A DNA stretch of 64,000 nucleotides from Francisella sp. LA112445 (GTDB lineage Bacteria > Pseudomonadota > Gammaproteobacteria > Francisellales > Francisellaceae). Location: assembly GCF_012224145.1 (NCBI RefSeq), contig NZ_CP041030.1, forward strand, positions 1,116,001 to 1,180,000, in the 5' to 3' direction. Below are positions 29,100 to 38,303 of the stretch, piece after piece. The notes beneath the pieces are model-generated. The model made no database searches and had not been told where the DNA came from. It worked only from the letters and a program-made list of their open reading frames with translations. Numbering within the stretch: position 1 is the stretch's first letter; each line of letters opens with the position of its first letter. A program made the translations under genes and the position numbers.

Positions 29100-29501
29100 A
29101 TGGAACGTATAAACGCTGCAGTGGCGATTATTTTAGATGAATATCATACTAAAGTCTACATAAGTCAAAGACAAAAATTTCAAACCTATCGTGATTACTG
29201 GGAATTTCCTGGAGGAAAAGTAGAAAAAAATGAAACTTTTGCAGACTGCATAAAACGAGAAGTTTTTGAGGAAGTTGGAATTATTGTTAAATCTATAAAG
29301 CCATATATAAAGAAGAAACATATAAATAAAGACAATATCGAAGTTAATTTAGAATTTTTTATTATTGATGGCTATGAAGGTATTCCATACTCAAAAGAAA
29401 ACCAACAATTAAAACTTGTAAATATTTCTGAGCTTAATAATTATAATTTTTTACCTGCAAGTATAGAAATAATTGAAAGACTAAAAAGAGAGTACATCTA
29501 A
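29100..29501 (+). CDS. NUDIX hydrolase, MutT-like
   Basis: 133 aa from the ATG at 29100. Six extra in-frame codons from 29082 are possible, but the family begins ERINAAVAIIL, which favours the shorter form; neither start has a clear ribosome site. The NUDIX box runs GGKVEKNETFADCIKREVFEEVG (abbreviated: residues about 35-57 with the REVxEEVG core). YWEFPGGK just before it is typical of MutT, which removes 8-oxo-dGTP. Such activity would limit oxidative mutagenesis, though other nucleotides are possible. Confidence 0.82.
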   Translation: MERINAAVAIILDEYHTKVYISQRQKFQTYRDYWEFPGGKVEKNETFADCIKREVFEEVGIIVKSIKPYIKKKHINKDNIEVNLEFFIIDGYEGIPYSKENQQLKLVNISELNNYNFLPASIEIIERLKREYI

Positions 29502-29541
29502 CTAATACAGTAAATATTATTATGGATATTAGGTTAGTTTT
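29498..29541 (+). terminator. Candidate terminator after the NUDIX gene
   Basis: CTAACTAATA (29498-29507) pairs with TATTAGGTTAG (29527-29537), with one bulged base, and TTTT follows. The stem overlaps the NUDIX stop codon. It is AT-rich and so only moderately stable. Nothing else recognisable is seen in 29502-29641 apart from a 16-bp AT palindrome. Confidence 0.4.
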
Positions 29542-29641
29542 AAAACTTCTTTCTTATTACCGAACCAGTAATTTAACATAATATATATTATGCGAAATGA
29601 TGTATTAGTAATTATGGAAACTATATTACTTATTTTATTTA

Positions 29642-30106
29642 TTACTTTTTAAAATGGTTTTGGATCTGTTTTGATGAACTACTAATATTTGACCAAATAA
29701 TTATAAATATAAAAAAATTAATTATGCCAGCTATAATATTGATTACTGGGACTAATCCTAATATTAAAAATCCGACATACCAATAAACAAGTGAAGCTTT
29801 AAACTTTAATTTCTCATTATAATTTGTGTTATATTTTTTTACATGCTCATCTAACTTCACAGCTGCTACAACAAATGCAATTGATGACCATATTGGAATT
29901 AACTGTGTCCATAACCATGCTGGATGAATCTTTTCACTATTATTAATCTTAGCGAGATTTTTAGCTAGTTTTTGCTGAGATAATATAAATAATCCTGAAA
30001 CAATAATTGAAGTTATAGTAAGGGCAACTAAAGAAATTTGTATTAAAACAGTAAATTCTTGGATATTTTGCATCAAGAACTGATTATTATTGATAGTATC
30101 TAGCAT
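29642..30106 (-). CDS. Integral membrane protein of unknown function
   Basis: 154 aa with hydrophobic segments at about 21-43, 65-82, 106-122 and 124-139. Residues 44-66 form a charged loop (QQKLAKNLAKINNSEKIHPAW). It has some likeness to DUF4328-type membrane proteins (WLWTQLIPIWS), but I do not recognise it firmly. It lies 47 bases downstream of bglX on the same strand and may follow it in one transcript. Confidence 0.5.
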   Translation of the reverse strand: MLDTINNNQFLMQNIQEFTVLIQISLVALTITSIIVSGLFILSQQKLAKNLAKINNSEKIHPAWLWTQLIPIWSSIAFVVAAVKLDEHVKKYNTNYNEKLKFKASLVYWYVGFLILGLVPVINIIAGIINFFIFIIIWSNISSSSKQIQNHFKK

Positions 30107-30153
30107 TTTGAGTCTTTTAGAATTCTTACTAAGTATGAAAGTTTATAATAGAA

Positions 30154-32487
30154 TTATTTAACAGTAAATGTATTTGTAAACTTCCCATCAGAACTATCGC
30201 TGATAAAATACTCAAACTCACCTGGTTCATAAACATATTTTAGATCATTATTGTAAAACTTAAGATCATTAACATCTAATTCAAATGTTACAGTCTTAGT
30301 TTGTCCTTTTTTCAAAAATACCTTTTTAAAAGCTTTTAATTCTTTAACTGGAGGTGTAATTGAGCGTACTTTTTGATGAATATACAGTTGCAACACATCA
30401 GCACCATCATATTTACCAGTATTTGTGATATTAACTTTAATAATTAACTTATCACCCTTTTTGATGATCTCTTTATTCTGAACTGGCTTAGAAATATCAA
30501 ATGTAGTATAGCTTAAACCATAACCAAAAGGATATAATGGTGAATTACAAACATCCATATAATTAGAATGATATTTCTCAAATCTACAACTATCTTTATT
30601 TGTTAAAGGCCTACCTGTATTTTTGTGACTATAATAAATAGGAATCTGCCCAACATCTCGAGGGAATGAAGCTGTTAGTTTACCTGATGGATTAACTTTA
30701 CCAAATAATACATCTGCTATTGATAATCCAGCTTCACTACCAGGGAACCATACATCAAGTATAGCTGGTACAGTTTTACTTTCTTGTGTTAAAACAAGAG
30801 GTCTTCCATTAAATAGTACTAATACGACAGGTTTACCAGTTTTTAGCAATGCGTTAAGTAAATCTCTTTGAGCTTTAGGTATATCTATATGTGATCTACT
30901 AGTACTTTCACCACTCATTTCTGCAGATTCACCTAATGCTGCAATAATTACATCAGATTTTTTAGCGACTTCTAACGCATGTTTTAATAGCTGCTCTGAA
31001 GTTTCATTATTTCTACCTAAAGATTTACCAAACATTGTTGCATTTTTCTCAAATGTCTTACTGTATGATAAGTTACTACCTTTAGCATATAAAACTTTAC
31101 CTTGGTGCCCTACTTCTTCTTTTAAGCCTTCTAATAATGATATAGATTTATCTTGATCGGCGGTGATACTCCATGTCCCATCCATATTATTAGCAGCATT
31201 GGCTAGAGGTCCAATTACAGCGATTGTTTGAGTTTTTTTCAAAGGTAACAAGTTATTCTGGTTTTTTAGTAAAACCATAGATTCAGAACCAACTTTTCGC
31301 GCAAATTCTCTATGTTTTGCAGAGAAAATTAGTTTTTTAGCATCTTTGGTATTAATATTTTTATATGGGTTTTTAAATAATCCTAGCTCAAATTTAGCTA
31401 TTAATATTCGCTTAACGGCTTTATTTATCTCAGCCATTGATACTTTGCCTTCTTTAAGAGATTTCTTTAAAGTTGTGAGATAGCCATTACCTACCATATC
31501 CATATCAACACCAGCATTTAATGCATCTGCTGATACTTGTTGTAAGTTTTTACCAACTCCATGATTCATCATCTCTGGAATACCTGCATAATCAGAAACA
31601 ACAAAGCCTTTAAAGCCCCATTGATCACGTAGTAGGTCTGTCATTAACCATTTATTTTCAGTAGCTGGAATACCATTGATATCATTAAAAGCCGCCATAA
31701 CACTACCAGCTCCAGCATCTATCGCCGCTTTATATGGAGGTAGGTATTGGTTATACATTTTAACTTTGCTCATATCTACCGTGTTATAATCACGCCCTGC
31801 CTCAACAGCTCCATATAATGCAAAGTGTTTCACGCATGCAAGTAAACTTGTATTATCTGCTAAATCATCCATTTCATAGCCTCGCACCATAGCTTTTGCT
31901 ATTTGGCTACCTAAATATGTATCTTCACCACTACTTTCAGCAATTCTACCCCAACGTGGATCTCTTGATATATCTACCATCGGTGAGAATGTCCAGTTTA
32001 TCCCCTGACTACTTGCTTCTATCGCAGCTATTCGTGCAGTTTCTTGGATCATATCTAAATCCCAACTAGTCGACAATCCTAGAGGGATAGGGAAAGTTGT
32101 TTTATAACCATGAATAATATCCATACCAATCAAAAGAGGAATGTGCAGGCGAGTATCATTAACAGCTATTTCTTGAGCTTTCTTTATATCTTGTGGAGAT
32201 TTTAAGTTAAATATCCCCCCTACTTTCCCCTGCTCTATAAGCTTATAGAAATCCTCTTTTTTACTAACTCCAGTAGTTGCTTGACCTGCATCAACAAGGT
32301 TTAACTGACCTAACTTTTCCTCCAAAGTCATTTGTGATATAAGTTTATCTGCTTGACTATCATATTTTTCTTCATCAATACTATATATATTAGATTGATT
32401 ATTTTGAGACTTACTACTAAAAAAATTAGTTGTTGAGCAAGATGAACAAATACTTGCTATTATTGCCAAGGATAAAACTTTTTTCAT
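30154..32487 (-). CDS. bglX: Periplasmic beta-glucosidase, GH3 family (BglX)
   Basis: 777 aa. A hydrophobic export signal with two cysteines (SICSSCSTT, residues 12-20) suggests a secreted, possibly lipid-anchored protein. The GH3 barrel shows LGQLNLVD (59-66), SPMVDISRDPRWGR (168-181), VKHFALYGAVEAGRDYN (219-235) and nucleophile D299 in GFVVSDYAG. The second alpha/beta domain (about 395-625) and a fibronectin-III-like C-terminal domain (about 665-777) complete the BglX plan. It removes beta-linked glucose from oligosaccharides in the periplasm. It is divergent from the APC permease. Confidence 0.93.
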   Translation of the reverse strand: MKKVLSLAIIASICSSCSTTNFFSSKSQNNQSNIYSIDEEKYDSQADKLISQMTLEEKLGQLNLVDAGQATTGVSKKEDFYKLIEQGKVGGIFNLKSPQDIKKAQEIAVNDTRLHIPLLIGMDIIHGYKTTFPIPLGLSTSWDLDMIQETARIAAIEASSQGINWTFSPMVDISRDPRWGRIAESSGEDTYLGSQIAKAMVRGYEMDDLADNTSLLACVKHFALYGAVEAGRDYNTVDMSKVKMYNQYLPPYKAAIDAGAGSVMAAFNDINGIPATENKWLMTDLLRDQWGFKGFVVSDYAGIPEMMNHGVGKNLQQVSADALNAGVDMDMVGNGYLTTLKKSLKEGKVSMAEINKAVKRILIAKFELGLFKNPYKNINTKDAKKLIFSAKHREFARKVGSESMVLLKNQNNLLPLKKTQTIAVIGPLANAANNMDGTWSITADQDKSISLLEGLKEEVGHQGKVLYAKGSNLSYSKTFEKNATMFGKSLGRNNETSEQLLKHALEVAKKSDVIIAALGESAEMSGESTSRSHIDIPKAQRDLLNALLKTGKPVVLVLFNGRPLVLTQESKTVPAILDVWFPGSEAGLSIADVLFGKVNPSGKLTASFPRDVGQIPIYYSHKNTGRPLTNKDSCRFEKYHSNYMDVCNSPLYPFGYGLSYTTFDISKPVQNKEIIKKGDKLIIKVNITNTGKYDGADVLQLYIHQKVRSITPPVKELKAFKKVFLKKGQTKTVTFELDVNDLKFYNNDLKYVYEPGEFEYFISDSSDGKFTNTFTVK

Positions 32488-32616
32488 ACATATCCAAATG
32501 TTTATCTGTTTATTAATATTAATAATAGCAAAAAAGTAATTTCTATAATCAAAAAATCTTTCTTTAAATATAAATATTATGGATAATCAAAATAAAAACA
32601 TAGATCCTTTAAAAAT

Positions 32617-33981
32617 ATGAGTAATAACCAAAATACACTAAAAAGAGATATTCTTGCTCGCCATATTGTAATGATCTCTTTAGGTGGGACTATTTCTGCA
32701 AGTTTTTTCTTAGGTATTGGTAGTATCCTTAATTCAGTTGGGGCTTTTGGTACAGTATTAGGTTTTTTTCTTGGTGGTTTAATCATGATGCTTGTAATGA
32801 TTAGCCTTACTGAAATGTCTATAGAAATGCCAATAAGTGGTTCATTTCAAGCTTATGCTACTAAATTTATATCACCATACTCAGGATTTCTAACTGGCTG
32901 GCTGTATTTACTTAACTGGTTAACTGCCGCTGCTGGAGGCTTAGTGGCTGCAGGGATTATTTGTCATAATTTCTACCCTGGAATTACTGTTTGGCAATTC
33001 TGTCTGGCCATAATAATTATTGTTAGTCTATTAAATTTATGTACAGTAAAGGTTTTTGCTGAAATCGAGTTTTGGCTTTCTGCAATAAAAATTATCACTA
33101 TATTAGTTTTTATAATTATAGGGATTGCAATTATAACTGGCTTCTTACATTCAAATAAACCAATATCTGGATTGGTTAATTTCTATGCTGATAGATTATT
33201 TCCTAATGGTTTTAGAGCATTCCTTTTTGGATTAGTGATAATAGTATGTACATTTCAAGGTGCTGAATTAGTAGGTATAGCAGCTGGGGAGACAAAAGAT
33301 CCAGAGAAGAATATTCGTAAAGCTATAAAAAGTGTTGCTATACGTATTCTTCTATTTTTTGTATTTTCATCATTTATAATTGCTTATATCATTCCATATA
33401 AAGATTCTGGTGTTGAAAATACTCCGTTTATAACTGTCCTACAGTTAGTAAATATAAAATATGTTGATACTATAATGCAGCTAGTAATTCTAACAGCAAG
33501 TTTATCAGCAGTTAATTCATGTTTTTACACATGTGCAAGATTGATGTGGTCAATGGCTCAAGAAAAACAAGCTCCCAAAATCTTTGCTAAGATAAGTAAG
33601 AAGCAGGTTCCTATTTATGGAGTTATGTTTGTTGCTATTCTATCTTGCTTCTGTTTAATCACTAAATTTATAGGAGCCTCAAAAGTATTTATTTTAATAG
33701 TGTCATCATCAGGTATGGTTGGTTGTATGATATGGATTATAATTAGTTTGTGCCATATATACTTTAGAAAGTCTCTATCAGAGGAACAAGTTAAAAACTT
33801 AAAATTTAAGGCCTGGGCTTTTCCTATAATTCCATATTTAAGTATATTATTTAACTTATGTGTAATCTTCGGTATGTTCTGGGATCCAGATCAAAGAATG
33901 GTTGTATATTCAGGTATTGTATTGATAGTTATATTTTCAATTTTATATAAGAAATATTATAGGTTCTGTGCACAAAAATAA
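32617..33981 (+). CDS. Amino acid permease (APC family), C-terminus altered by IS insertion
   Basis: 454 aa with about 12 membrane segments. The start RHIVMISLGGTISASFFLGIG and LTEMSIEMPISGSFQAYATKF are typical of the amino acid transporter subfamily of APC proteins. It imports amino acids across the inner membrane; the substrate is not clear. Its last six codons (RFCAQK) and stop belong to the IS5-family element. Removing the element and one TA copy restores KR-stop, giving about 450 aa. The lost piece is tiny, so the protein probably still works. It is divergent from bglX across 129 bases. Confidence 0.85.
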   Translation: MSNNQNTLKRDILARHIVMISLGGTISASFFLGIGSILNSVGAFGTVLGFFLGGLIMMLVMISLTEMSIEMPISGSFQAYATKFISPYSGFLTGWLYLLNWLTAAAGGLVAAGIICHNFYPGITVWQFCLAIIIIVSLLNLCTVKVFAEIEFWLSAIKIITILVFIIIGIAIITGFLHSNKPISGLVNFYADRLFPNGFRAFLFGLVIIVCTFQGAELVGIAAGETKDPEKNIRKAIKSVAIRILLFFVFSSFIIAYIIPYKDSGVENTPFITVLQLVNIKYVDTIMQLVILTASLSAVNSCFYTCARLMWSMAQEKQAPKIFAKISKKQVPIYGVMFVAILSCFCLITKFIGASKVFILIVSSSGMVGCMIWIIISLCHIYFRKSLSEEQVKNLKFKAWAFPIIPYLSILFNLCVIFGMFWDPDQRMVVYSGIVLIVIFSILYKKYYRFCAQK

Positions 33982-34823
33982 ATTCTCATCGAAGCCAAAT
34001 AAAAGTACAAGCTAATTTAATCATACCCAGATATGCTGAAATGGTTTTATCAAACCTAGAAAATACTCTTCTAAAATGCTTAATTTTAGAAAAGAAATTC
34101 TCAATCAAATGTCTTTCTTTGTATATTTGAATATCAAAATCTATAGGGTTTATAGTATTTGATTTGCAGGGAATAACAGCTTCAGAGGATATATTTTGAA
34201 TATGTTCTCTAATTTCATTAGAGTGATATGCTCTATCAGCGATAACTTTTGTATTATATACCTTCTGTAGTAGGTCTATTGCCACTTTACTATCATGAGT
34301 TTTACCTTCTGACAGTAATACTTCCAGCGGGTTGCCTAAAGCATCGGTCATAGCATGAATCTTGGTGGTTACTCCACCAACTGATCTACCAATTGCTTGG
34401 TTATCATTCTTGTCATATCCTGTAGCACAGGCATGTGCTCTTGCTATCGTTGAGTCAAGCATAACTTCTTGTAAATCAGGATTTTGCACTGACTTAAATA
34501 ATTTAGAGAATATGTCTTTATCACTCCAATCCTTAAAACGCTTATGTATTGATCTATATTTACCATAATAAAATGGTAACATTCTCCATTGGCAGCCTGT
34601 ACGTAATACATAAAATACTGCTTCAATAAACAATCTTAATTTGTCTTCATCATTGGTATGTATACCTTTTTGTGATTTTAAGAATAATAAAATACTTGAC
34701 CAGAATACTTCTTTTATATGATAATGCATTTGCTAAACCCTTGGTATTTATTGTCTTTCAACTTCTAAATAACAACGGTTTAGCTATTTTCAATCTAATT
34801 TAGCTTTTTTTGTGCACAGAACC
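33962..34823. mobile_element. IS5-family insertion sequence (ISFtu2-like), complete
   Basis: 862 bp bounded by perfect 17-bp terminal inverted repeats (GGTTCTGTGCACAAAAA at 33962-33978 and its complement at 34807-34823). A TA dinucleotide flanks both sides (33960-33961 and 34824-34825) as target duplication. It holds a single intact DDE transposase on the minus strand. It interrupts the final codons of the permease gene and separates it from its downstream hairpin. The ISFtu2 likeness is recalled, not searched. Confidence 0.9.
33986..34729 (-). CDS. IS5-family transposase
   Basis: 247 aa, uninterrupted. An N-terminal DUF4096-like region (FIEAVFYVLRTGCQWRMLP) is followed by DDE motifs: D in MLDSTIARAH, D in VIADRAYHSN and E in ERHLIENFFSKIKHFRRV, where the YREK-like signature lies. 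It cuts and pastes the surrounding element. All three acidic residues are present, so it may be active. The gene runs opposite to the permease it interrupts. Confidence 0.93.
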   Translation of the reverse strand: MHYHIKEVFWSSILLFLKSQKGIHTNDEDKLRLFIEAVFYVLRTGCQWRMLPFYYGKYRSIHKRFKDWSDKDIFSKLFKSVQNPDLQEVMLDSTIARAHACATGYDKNDNQAIGRSVGGVTTKIHAMTDALGNPLEVLLSEGKTHDSKVAIDLLQKVYNTKVIADRAYHSNEIREHIQNISSEAVIPCKSNTINPIDFDIQIYKERHLIENFFSKIKHFRRVFSRFDKTISAYLGMIKLACTFIWLR

Positions 34824-34824
34824 T

Positions 34825-34844
34825 AAAAGATAAACTAATCTTTT
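34825..34844. terminator. Weak hairpin at the permease/DUF3293 junction
   Basis: AAAAGAT (34825-34831) and ATCTTTT (34838-34844) form a short A/T stem that can act in both directions. Before the IS landed it would have directly followed the permease stop codon and overlapped the end of the DUF3293 gene. The stem is weak. Confidence 0.35.
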
Positions 34845-35254
34845 ATCCTACCTAAAAAATCTCCTACTTGTACAAGCTTTCTTTCTTTTGGAGAACATTT
34901 TGAGACAAAGAGTATATTATCTGAAACATAATAAATAGCATCTTGAGAATATTTTTCACCAAGCTTGCAAGCTTCATATAGGGTATTACAATTAAACATA
35001 AAACCATTTTCTTTATGATCTGTAGTTTCATCAAAGCCATTAATTTTATAAACCCAATCATATTTCTGTTTTAGTTCTTCTTCTAAAATTTTATTTCTGA
35101 CATTATTCTGATAGTCACTAAGGAGCTGATTCATTGGATTATATGCTGTGATAATAGCAAACTGATTAGGATATTGTTTTGGTTTTATAGGTATTTCAAA
35201 CCTTGTCTGAAAGTACCATTTTAATAGATTATTTTGATCTAAAGTATCACTCAT
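34835..35254 (-). CDS. DUF3293 family protein
   Basis: 139 aa, soluble. The central FAIITAYNPMNQLLSDYQNN stretch (about 28-47) matches the core of DUF3293, whose members have no settled function. YQTRFEI-like residues precede it, as usual. It overlaps the end of trxA by 8 bases (start codon inside trxA), implying translational coupling and perhaps a redox-linked role. The family call comes from this motif only. Confidence 0.65.
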   Translation of the reverse strand: MSDTLDQNNLLKWYFQTRFEIPIKPKQYPNQFAIITAYNPMNQLLSDYQNNVRNKILEEELKQKYDWVYKINGFDETTDHKENGFMFNCNTLYEACKLGEKYSQDAIYYVSDNILFVSKCSPKERKLVQVGDFLGRIKD

Positions 35255-35573
35255 AAGCCTTAAGTTTTTGCTCTAATTGTGAACCAGTCTGAACACCATT
35301 TAAGGTTTCAACTTGTTTACCATTTTTAAAAATAATCATGGTTGGAATGCTTCTAATACCAAACTGTCCAGCTAAGTTTTGATTATCATCAACATTTACT
35401 TTAACAATTAGTGCATTCTTATAGTCTTTTGATAGCTGATCAAGAATAGGTCCTAAAGTTTTACAAGGCCCACACCAATCAGCATAAAAGTCTACCAATA
35501 CAGGTTTATCTGTACTATTTATAAGCTTTTCAAAATTAGCTTCATCAGTTTTTATAACATTACTTAAAGCCAT
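35247..35573 (-). CDS. trxA: Thioredoxin
   Basis: 108 aa, standard for Trx1. The active site WCGPCK has C34 and C37, the buried aspartate is in VLVDFYADW, and the cis-proline lies in IRSIPTMIIFKNG. It reduces disulfides in the cytoplasm, taking electrons from thioredoxin reductase. There is no signal peptide. It sits one base after the SIMPL-like gene and overlaps the DUF3293 gene, so the three form an operon. Confidence 0.97.
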   Translation of the reverse strand: MALSNVIKTDEANFEKLINSTDKPVLVDFYADWCGPCKTLGPILDQLSKDYKNALIVKVNVDDNQNLAGQFGIRSIPTMIIFKNGKQVETLNGVQTGSQLEQKLKAYE

Positions 35574-35574
35574 A

Positions 35575-36258
35575 TTATTTCTCCATAAATGTTACATTTG
35601 CTCTAATATTTATATCTTGAGAAACTGCTACTGGATTACTATTAGCGCTAGAATCCATTTCATTAGCCGCAGCTTTCATGTACATTACTGTACTTCTTGG
35701 TCTATAGTCATTTGTCGTATCACTATATTTGATTGATTGGATAGTATAATTATTATTTGTTTCTTTGTTAAAATCTTTTAAGTATTCTTGAGTGTTTTTA
35801 AAGATTTTAATCATAAGCTTTTGCTTAGCTGCTTGGATAGCTTTTGCAGGTGGATTATAGTCAAGAACTTGTACAACTAACTTTTTACCAGAAGCTTTTT
35901 GATTCTCTAATGCTTTTTGTAAGCTGTTAAGATTTTTTTGTGATATTCTAGCCTGTAATTGTAAAGTGATATTTAATGCACCACTATTGCTAGTGTTTTG
36001 CTCAACATTTTTAACTTTCCAATCAGCTTTAACAATATTGTTAACTTCATCAGAAATTTGTTTTTGAATGGTATTTTGATCTTGTAAAGTTGTTGTTGCA
36101 TAGCCTGTAACTTGAACAAGTATACTATCGCTTTTAACAGTTGTTTCAGCTTGAGTTGTATATTGGATAGTATTAAAATCTTGAGCCTTATTACAAGCTA
36201 AGGCAACTGAACTTGTTGCTAAAAAGCTCACTAAAGTAATTGGAATAATTTTTTTCAT
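35575..36258 (-). CDS. Exported SIMPL-like (DUF541/YggE-like) protein
   Basis: 227 aa. A signal peptide of about 21 residues (ATSSVALA) directs it to the periplasm. The order of segments, with a long helical middle and a C-terminal YMKAAANEM...SQDINIRANVTFMEK, resembles YggE/SIMPL-domain proteins, which have been linked to oxidative stress protection. This is a visual match of moderate strength. It ends one base before the trxA start, suggesting shared regulation, though it has only one cysteine after export. Confidence 0.6.
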   Translation of the reverse strand: MKKIIPITLVSFLATSSVALACNKAQDFNTIQYTTQAETTVKSDSILVQVTGYATTTLQDQNTIQKQISDEVNNIVKADWKVKNVEQNTSNSGALNITLQLQARISQKNLNSLQKALENQKASGKKLVVQVLDYNPPAKAIQAAKQKLMIKIFKNTQEYLKDFNKETNNNYTIQSIKYSDTTNDYRPRSTVMYMKAAANEMDSSANSNPVAVSQDINIRANVTFMEK

Positions 36259-36355
36259 AGATAATACCCTCTTTTATTATCGTTTACTTACTATTTTCAG
36301 TTTAACAGATTACTAAATATAATTAATTAGAAAGATAAAAAAGATTAGAATATTT

Positions 36356-37501
36356 TTATATTATAGAGTCTAGTACATCATCTAAAGATTCAGATATTTC
36401 TTCTTTGATCTCATTCTCAAAAGGAAAATCATCAGATGTCAGTTGAGACTTAACAAAACTCTCTAAAAGTAAGTGTTGAGCTTCATGTAGTTCTAAACCT
36501 CTAGATTGTAGATAGAATAAAGCATCTTTATCTAGCTGACCAACCGTAGCACCATGAGTACAAACAACATCATCTGAGAAAATTTCTAACTCAGGTTTTG
36601 TATTTATCTCAGCTTTGTTACTTAGTTGGATATTTTTATTATTTTGAAATGCTTGGATTTGCTCAATGCCTTCATTTACAACTGCTTTAGCATTAAACCA
36701 AGCTTTAGCAGAACCATTTGCAACACCACGAAAATTAACATTACTATAGGTATTTGAAGCATTATGATTAACTAAGAAACAAGCATTCGCAATAGCATTA
36801 TCACTAACCAAATACAAACCTCTAATATCAAACCTTGAGTGCTCTTTATTTAGATTTACAATAAAATCATTTCTCAACAAAGCATCTTTATTAAGTAAAT
36901 TAAAACCATTAAACTCAGCAGCTCTATCAAGATTTATTAGATAGTTTGCTGTAGTAAATAACTTTGTGTTATTTGCATTATCGGCATTGTTTGTAAAATT
37001 AACTTTAGCAGATTCAGCGACTTTTATATCTAAAAATAAGTTTATTGCAGATTCTTCTGTTAGGTTTACAAAGTCAATATCTAAATCAAGGTTTGCAAAC
37101 ATACCAACATCTAATTTTAAAGAAACATTTGATAGTTTATTCTTAGCCATTTCAGTATTTATAAAAATAAGGCTAAGAGTATCTTTAGTATCTTTAGGCA
37201 CTTTTATGCCAAAGTGCTTTGAGTTCTCGATAGCTAATCTTGACATATTTCTATTGTCTTTATGAAACTCTAGAGCACTAATATGGTTTAGCTTTTTGTT
37301 ATAATCAATAGCTAAAGACCCATCTAAGATAATAACTACATTCTCTTGAGTATCAAACTTAAAACCTTCAAGATAGTCTTTTGTTTTTGGAGCTTCTTTT
37401 AATATCTCTGTAATATTATTTTTAGAATATATTGAAGCAATATTTGTATACTTCCAGCTTTCTTGCTTAGTAGTAGGTAGAGATTTATTGTCTATTAACA
37501 T
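36356..37501 (-). CDS. sufD: Fe-S cluster assembly protein SufD
   Basis: 381 aa. The start KQESWKYTNI is typical, and the C-terminal SufBD core includes CTHGATVGQLDKDALFYLQSRGL (about 315-337, shortened), with the conserved cysteine and histidine that hold the nascent cluster at the SufB-SufD interface. It forms the SufBC2D scaffold in the cytoplasm. It is the last suf gene here, 10 bases downstream of sufC. No sufS or sufE follows. Confidence 0.95.
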   Translation of the reverse strand: MLIDNKSLPTTKQESWKYTNIASIYSKNNITEILKEAPKTKDYLEGFKFDTQENVVIILDGSLAIDYNKKLNHISALEFHKDNRNMSRLAIENSKHFGIKVPKDTKDTLSLIFINTEMAKNKLSNVSLKLDVGMFANLDLDIDFVNLTEESAINLFLDIKVAESAKVNFTNNADNANNTKLFTTANYLINLDRAAEFNGFNLLNKDALLRNDFIVNLNKEHSRFDIRGLYLVSDNAIANACFLVNHNASNTYSNVNFRGVANGSAKAWFNAKAVVNEGIEQIQAFQNNKNIQLSNKAEINTKPELEIFSDDVVCTHGATVGQLDKDALFYLQSRGLELHEAQHLLLESFVKSQLTSDDFPFENEIKEEISESLDDVLDSII

Positions 37502-37511
37502 TTTTTAACCT

Positions 37512-38261
37512 TTAGCTGTTTAACCAAGAGTATCCTTTCTCTTCTAATTCAAGTGCAAGTTCTTTACCACCAGTCTTAACTATTTGACCATCTGCTAAAA
37601 CATGAACAAAGTCAGGTTCGATATGATCTAAAAGTCTTTGGTAATGTGTAATGACTAAGAAACTTCTATCTTGAGATCTCATAGTATTAGCACCTTGGGA
37701 AACAACCTGAAGAGCATCAATATCAAGACCTGAATCAGTTTCATCTAGAATTGCTAACTTAGGCTCTAACATCATTAACTGAAGCATCTCATTACGTTTT
37801 TTCTCACCGCCAGAGAAACCTTCATTAACACCACGAGACATATATTTTTGATCGATCTTTAAAACCTGCATATTTTGCTTAAGTTTTTTCATAAACTCAA
37901 TAGCATTGATTTCTTCTTCGCCATTTTGCTTTCTGATACTATTTAGAGCTGTTTTAAGAAACTGAACGTTACTAACACCTGGTATCTCTATAGGATATTG
38001 TAAGCTTAGAAATATTCCAGCAGCAGCTCTTTCAGAAATACTTAGATCATCAAGATCTTTGCCATCAAACTTAATAGAACCTTGAGTGATCTCATAACCA
38101 TCTTTACCAGCTAAAACATTACTTAAAGTACTTTTACCAGCACCATTTGGCCCCATAATTGCATGAACCTCACCCTTTTTCATAGTTAGGTTTAGTCCTT
38201 TTAATATTTGCTTCTTGTTATCTCCAACACTTACATGTAGATCTTTTATTTCTAATAACAT
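37512..38261 (-). CDS. sufC: Fe-S cluster assembly ATPase SufC
   Basis: 249 aa. An ABC ATPase with Walker A GPNGAGKST (about 37-45), signature FSGGEKKRNEML (about 150-161, SufC type with KKR after SGGE) and Walker B LAILDETDSGLD. It powers rearrangement of the SufBC2D scaffold. It lies between sufB and sufD. Confidence 0.97.
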   Translation of the reverse strand: MLLEIKDLHVSVGDNKKQILKGLNLTMKKGEVHAIMGPNGAGKSTLSNVLAGKDGYEITQGSIKFDGKDLDDLSISERAAAGIFLSLQYPIEIPGVSNVQFLKTALNSIRKQNGEEEINAIEFMKKLKQNMQVLKIDQKYMSRGVNEGFSGGEKKRNEMLQLMMLEPKLAILDETDSGLDIDALQVVSQGANTMRSQDRSFLVITHYQRLLDHIEPDFVHVLADGQIVKTGGKELALELEEKGYSWLNS

Positions 38262-38303
38262 TTTTTAACCTTTTTAATCATCAATTATGTAAAATTTACA
38301 ATC

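Noticed and set aside
29577..29592. Perfect 16-bp palindrome CATAATATATATTATG between convergent genes
   Set aside because: Composed almost only of A and T in AT-rich DNA and not at a promoter of either gene; chance is likely.
32577..32786. Minus-strand frame across the start of the APC permease
   Set aside because: It overlaps the permease start and has no family resemblance or ribosome site.
34444..34626. Second reading frame inside the IS transposase as a programmed-frameshift product
   Set aside because: The main transposase frame is uninterrupted and holds all three DDE residues, so no frameshift is needed.
33981..34835. Permease as a pseudogene disrupted by the IS
   Set aside because: Reconstruction of the site shows that only two ancestral codons are replaced by six from the IS, so the gene is kept as coding.
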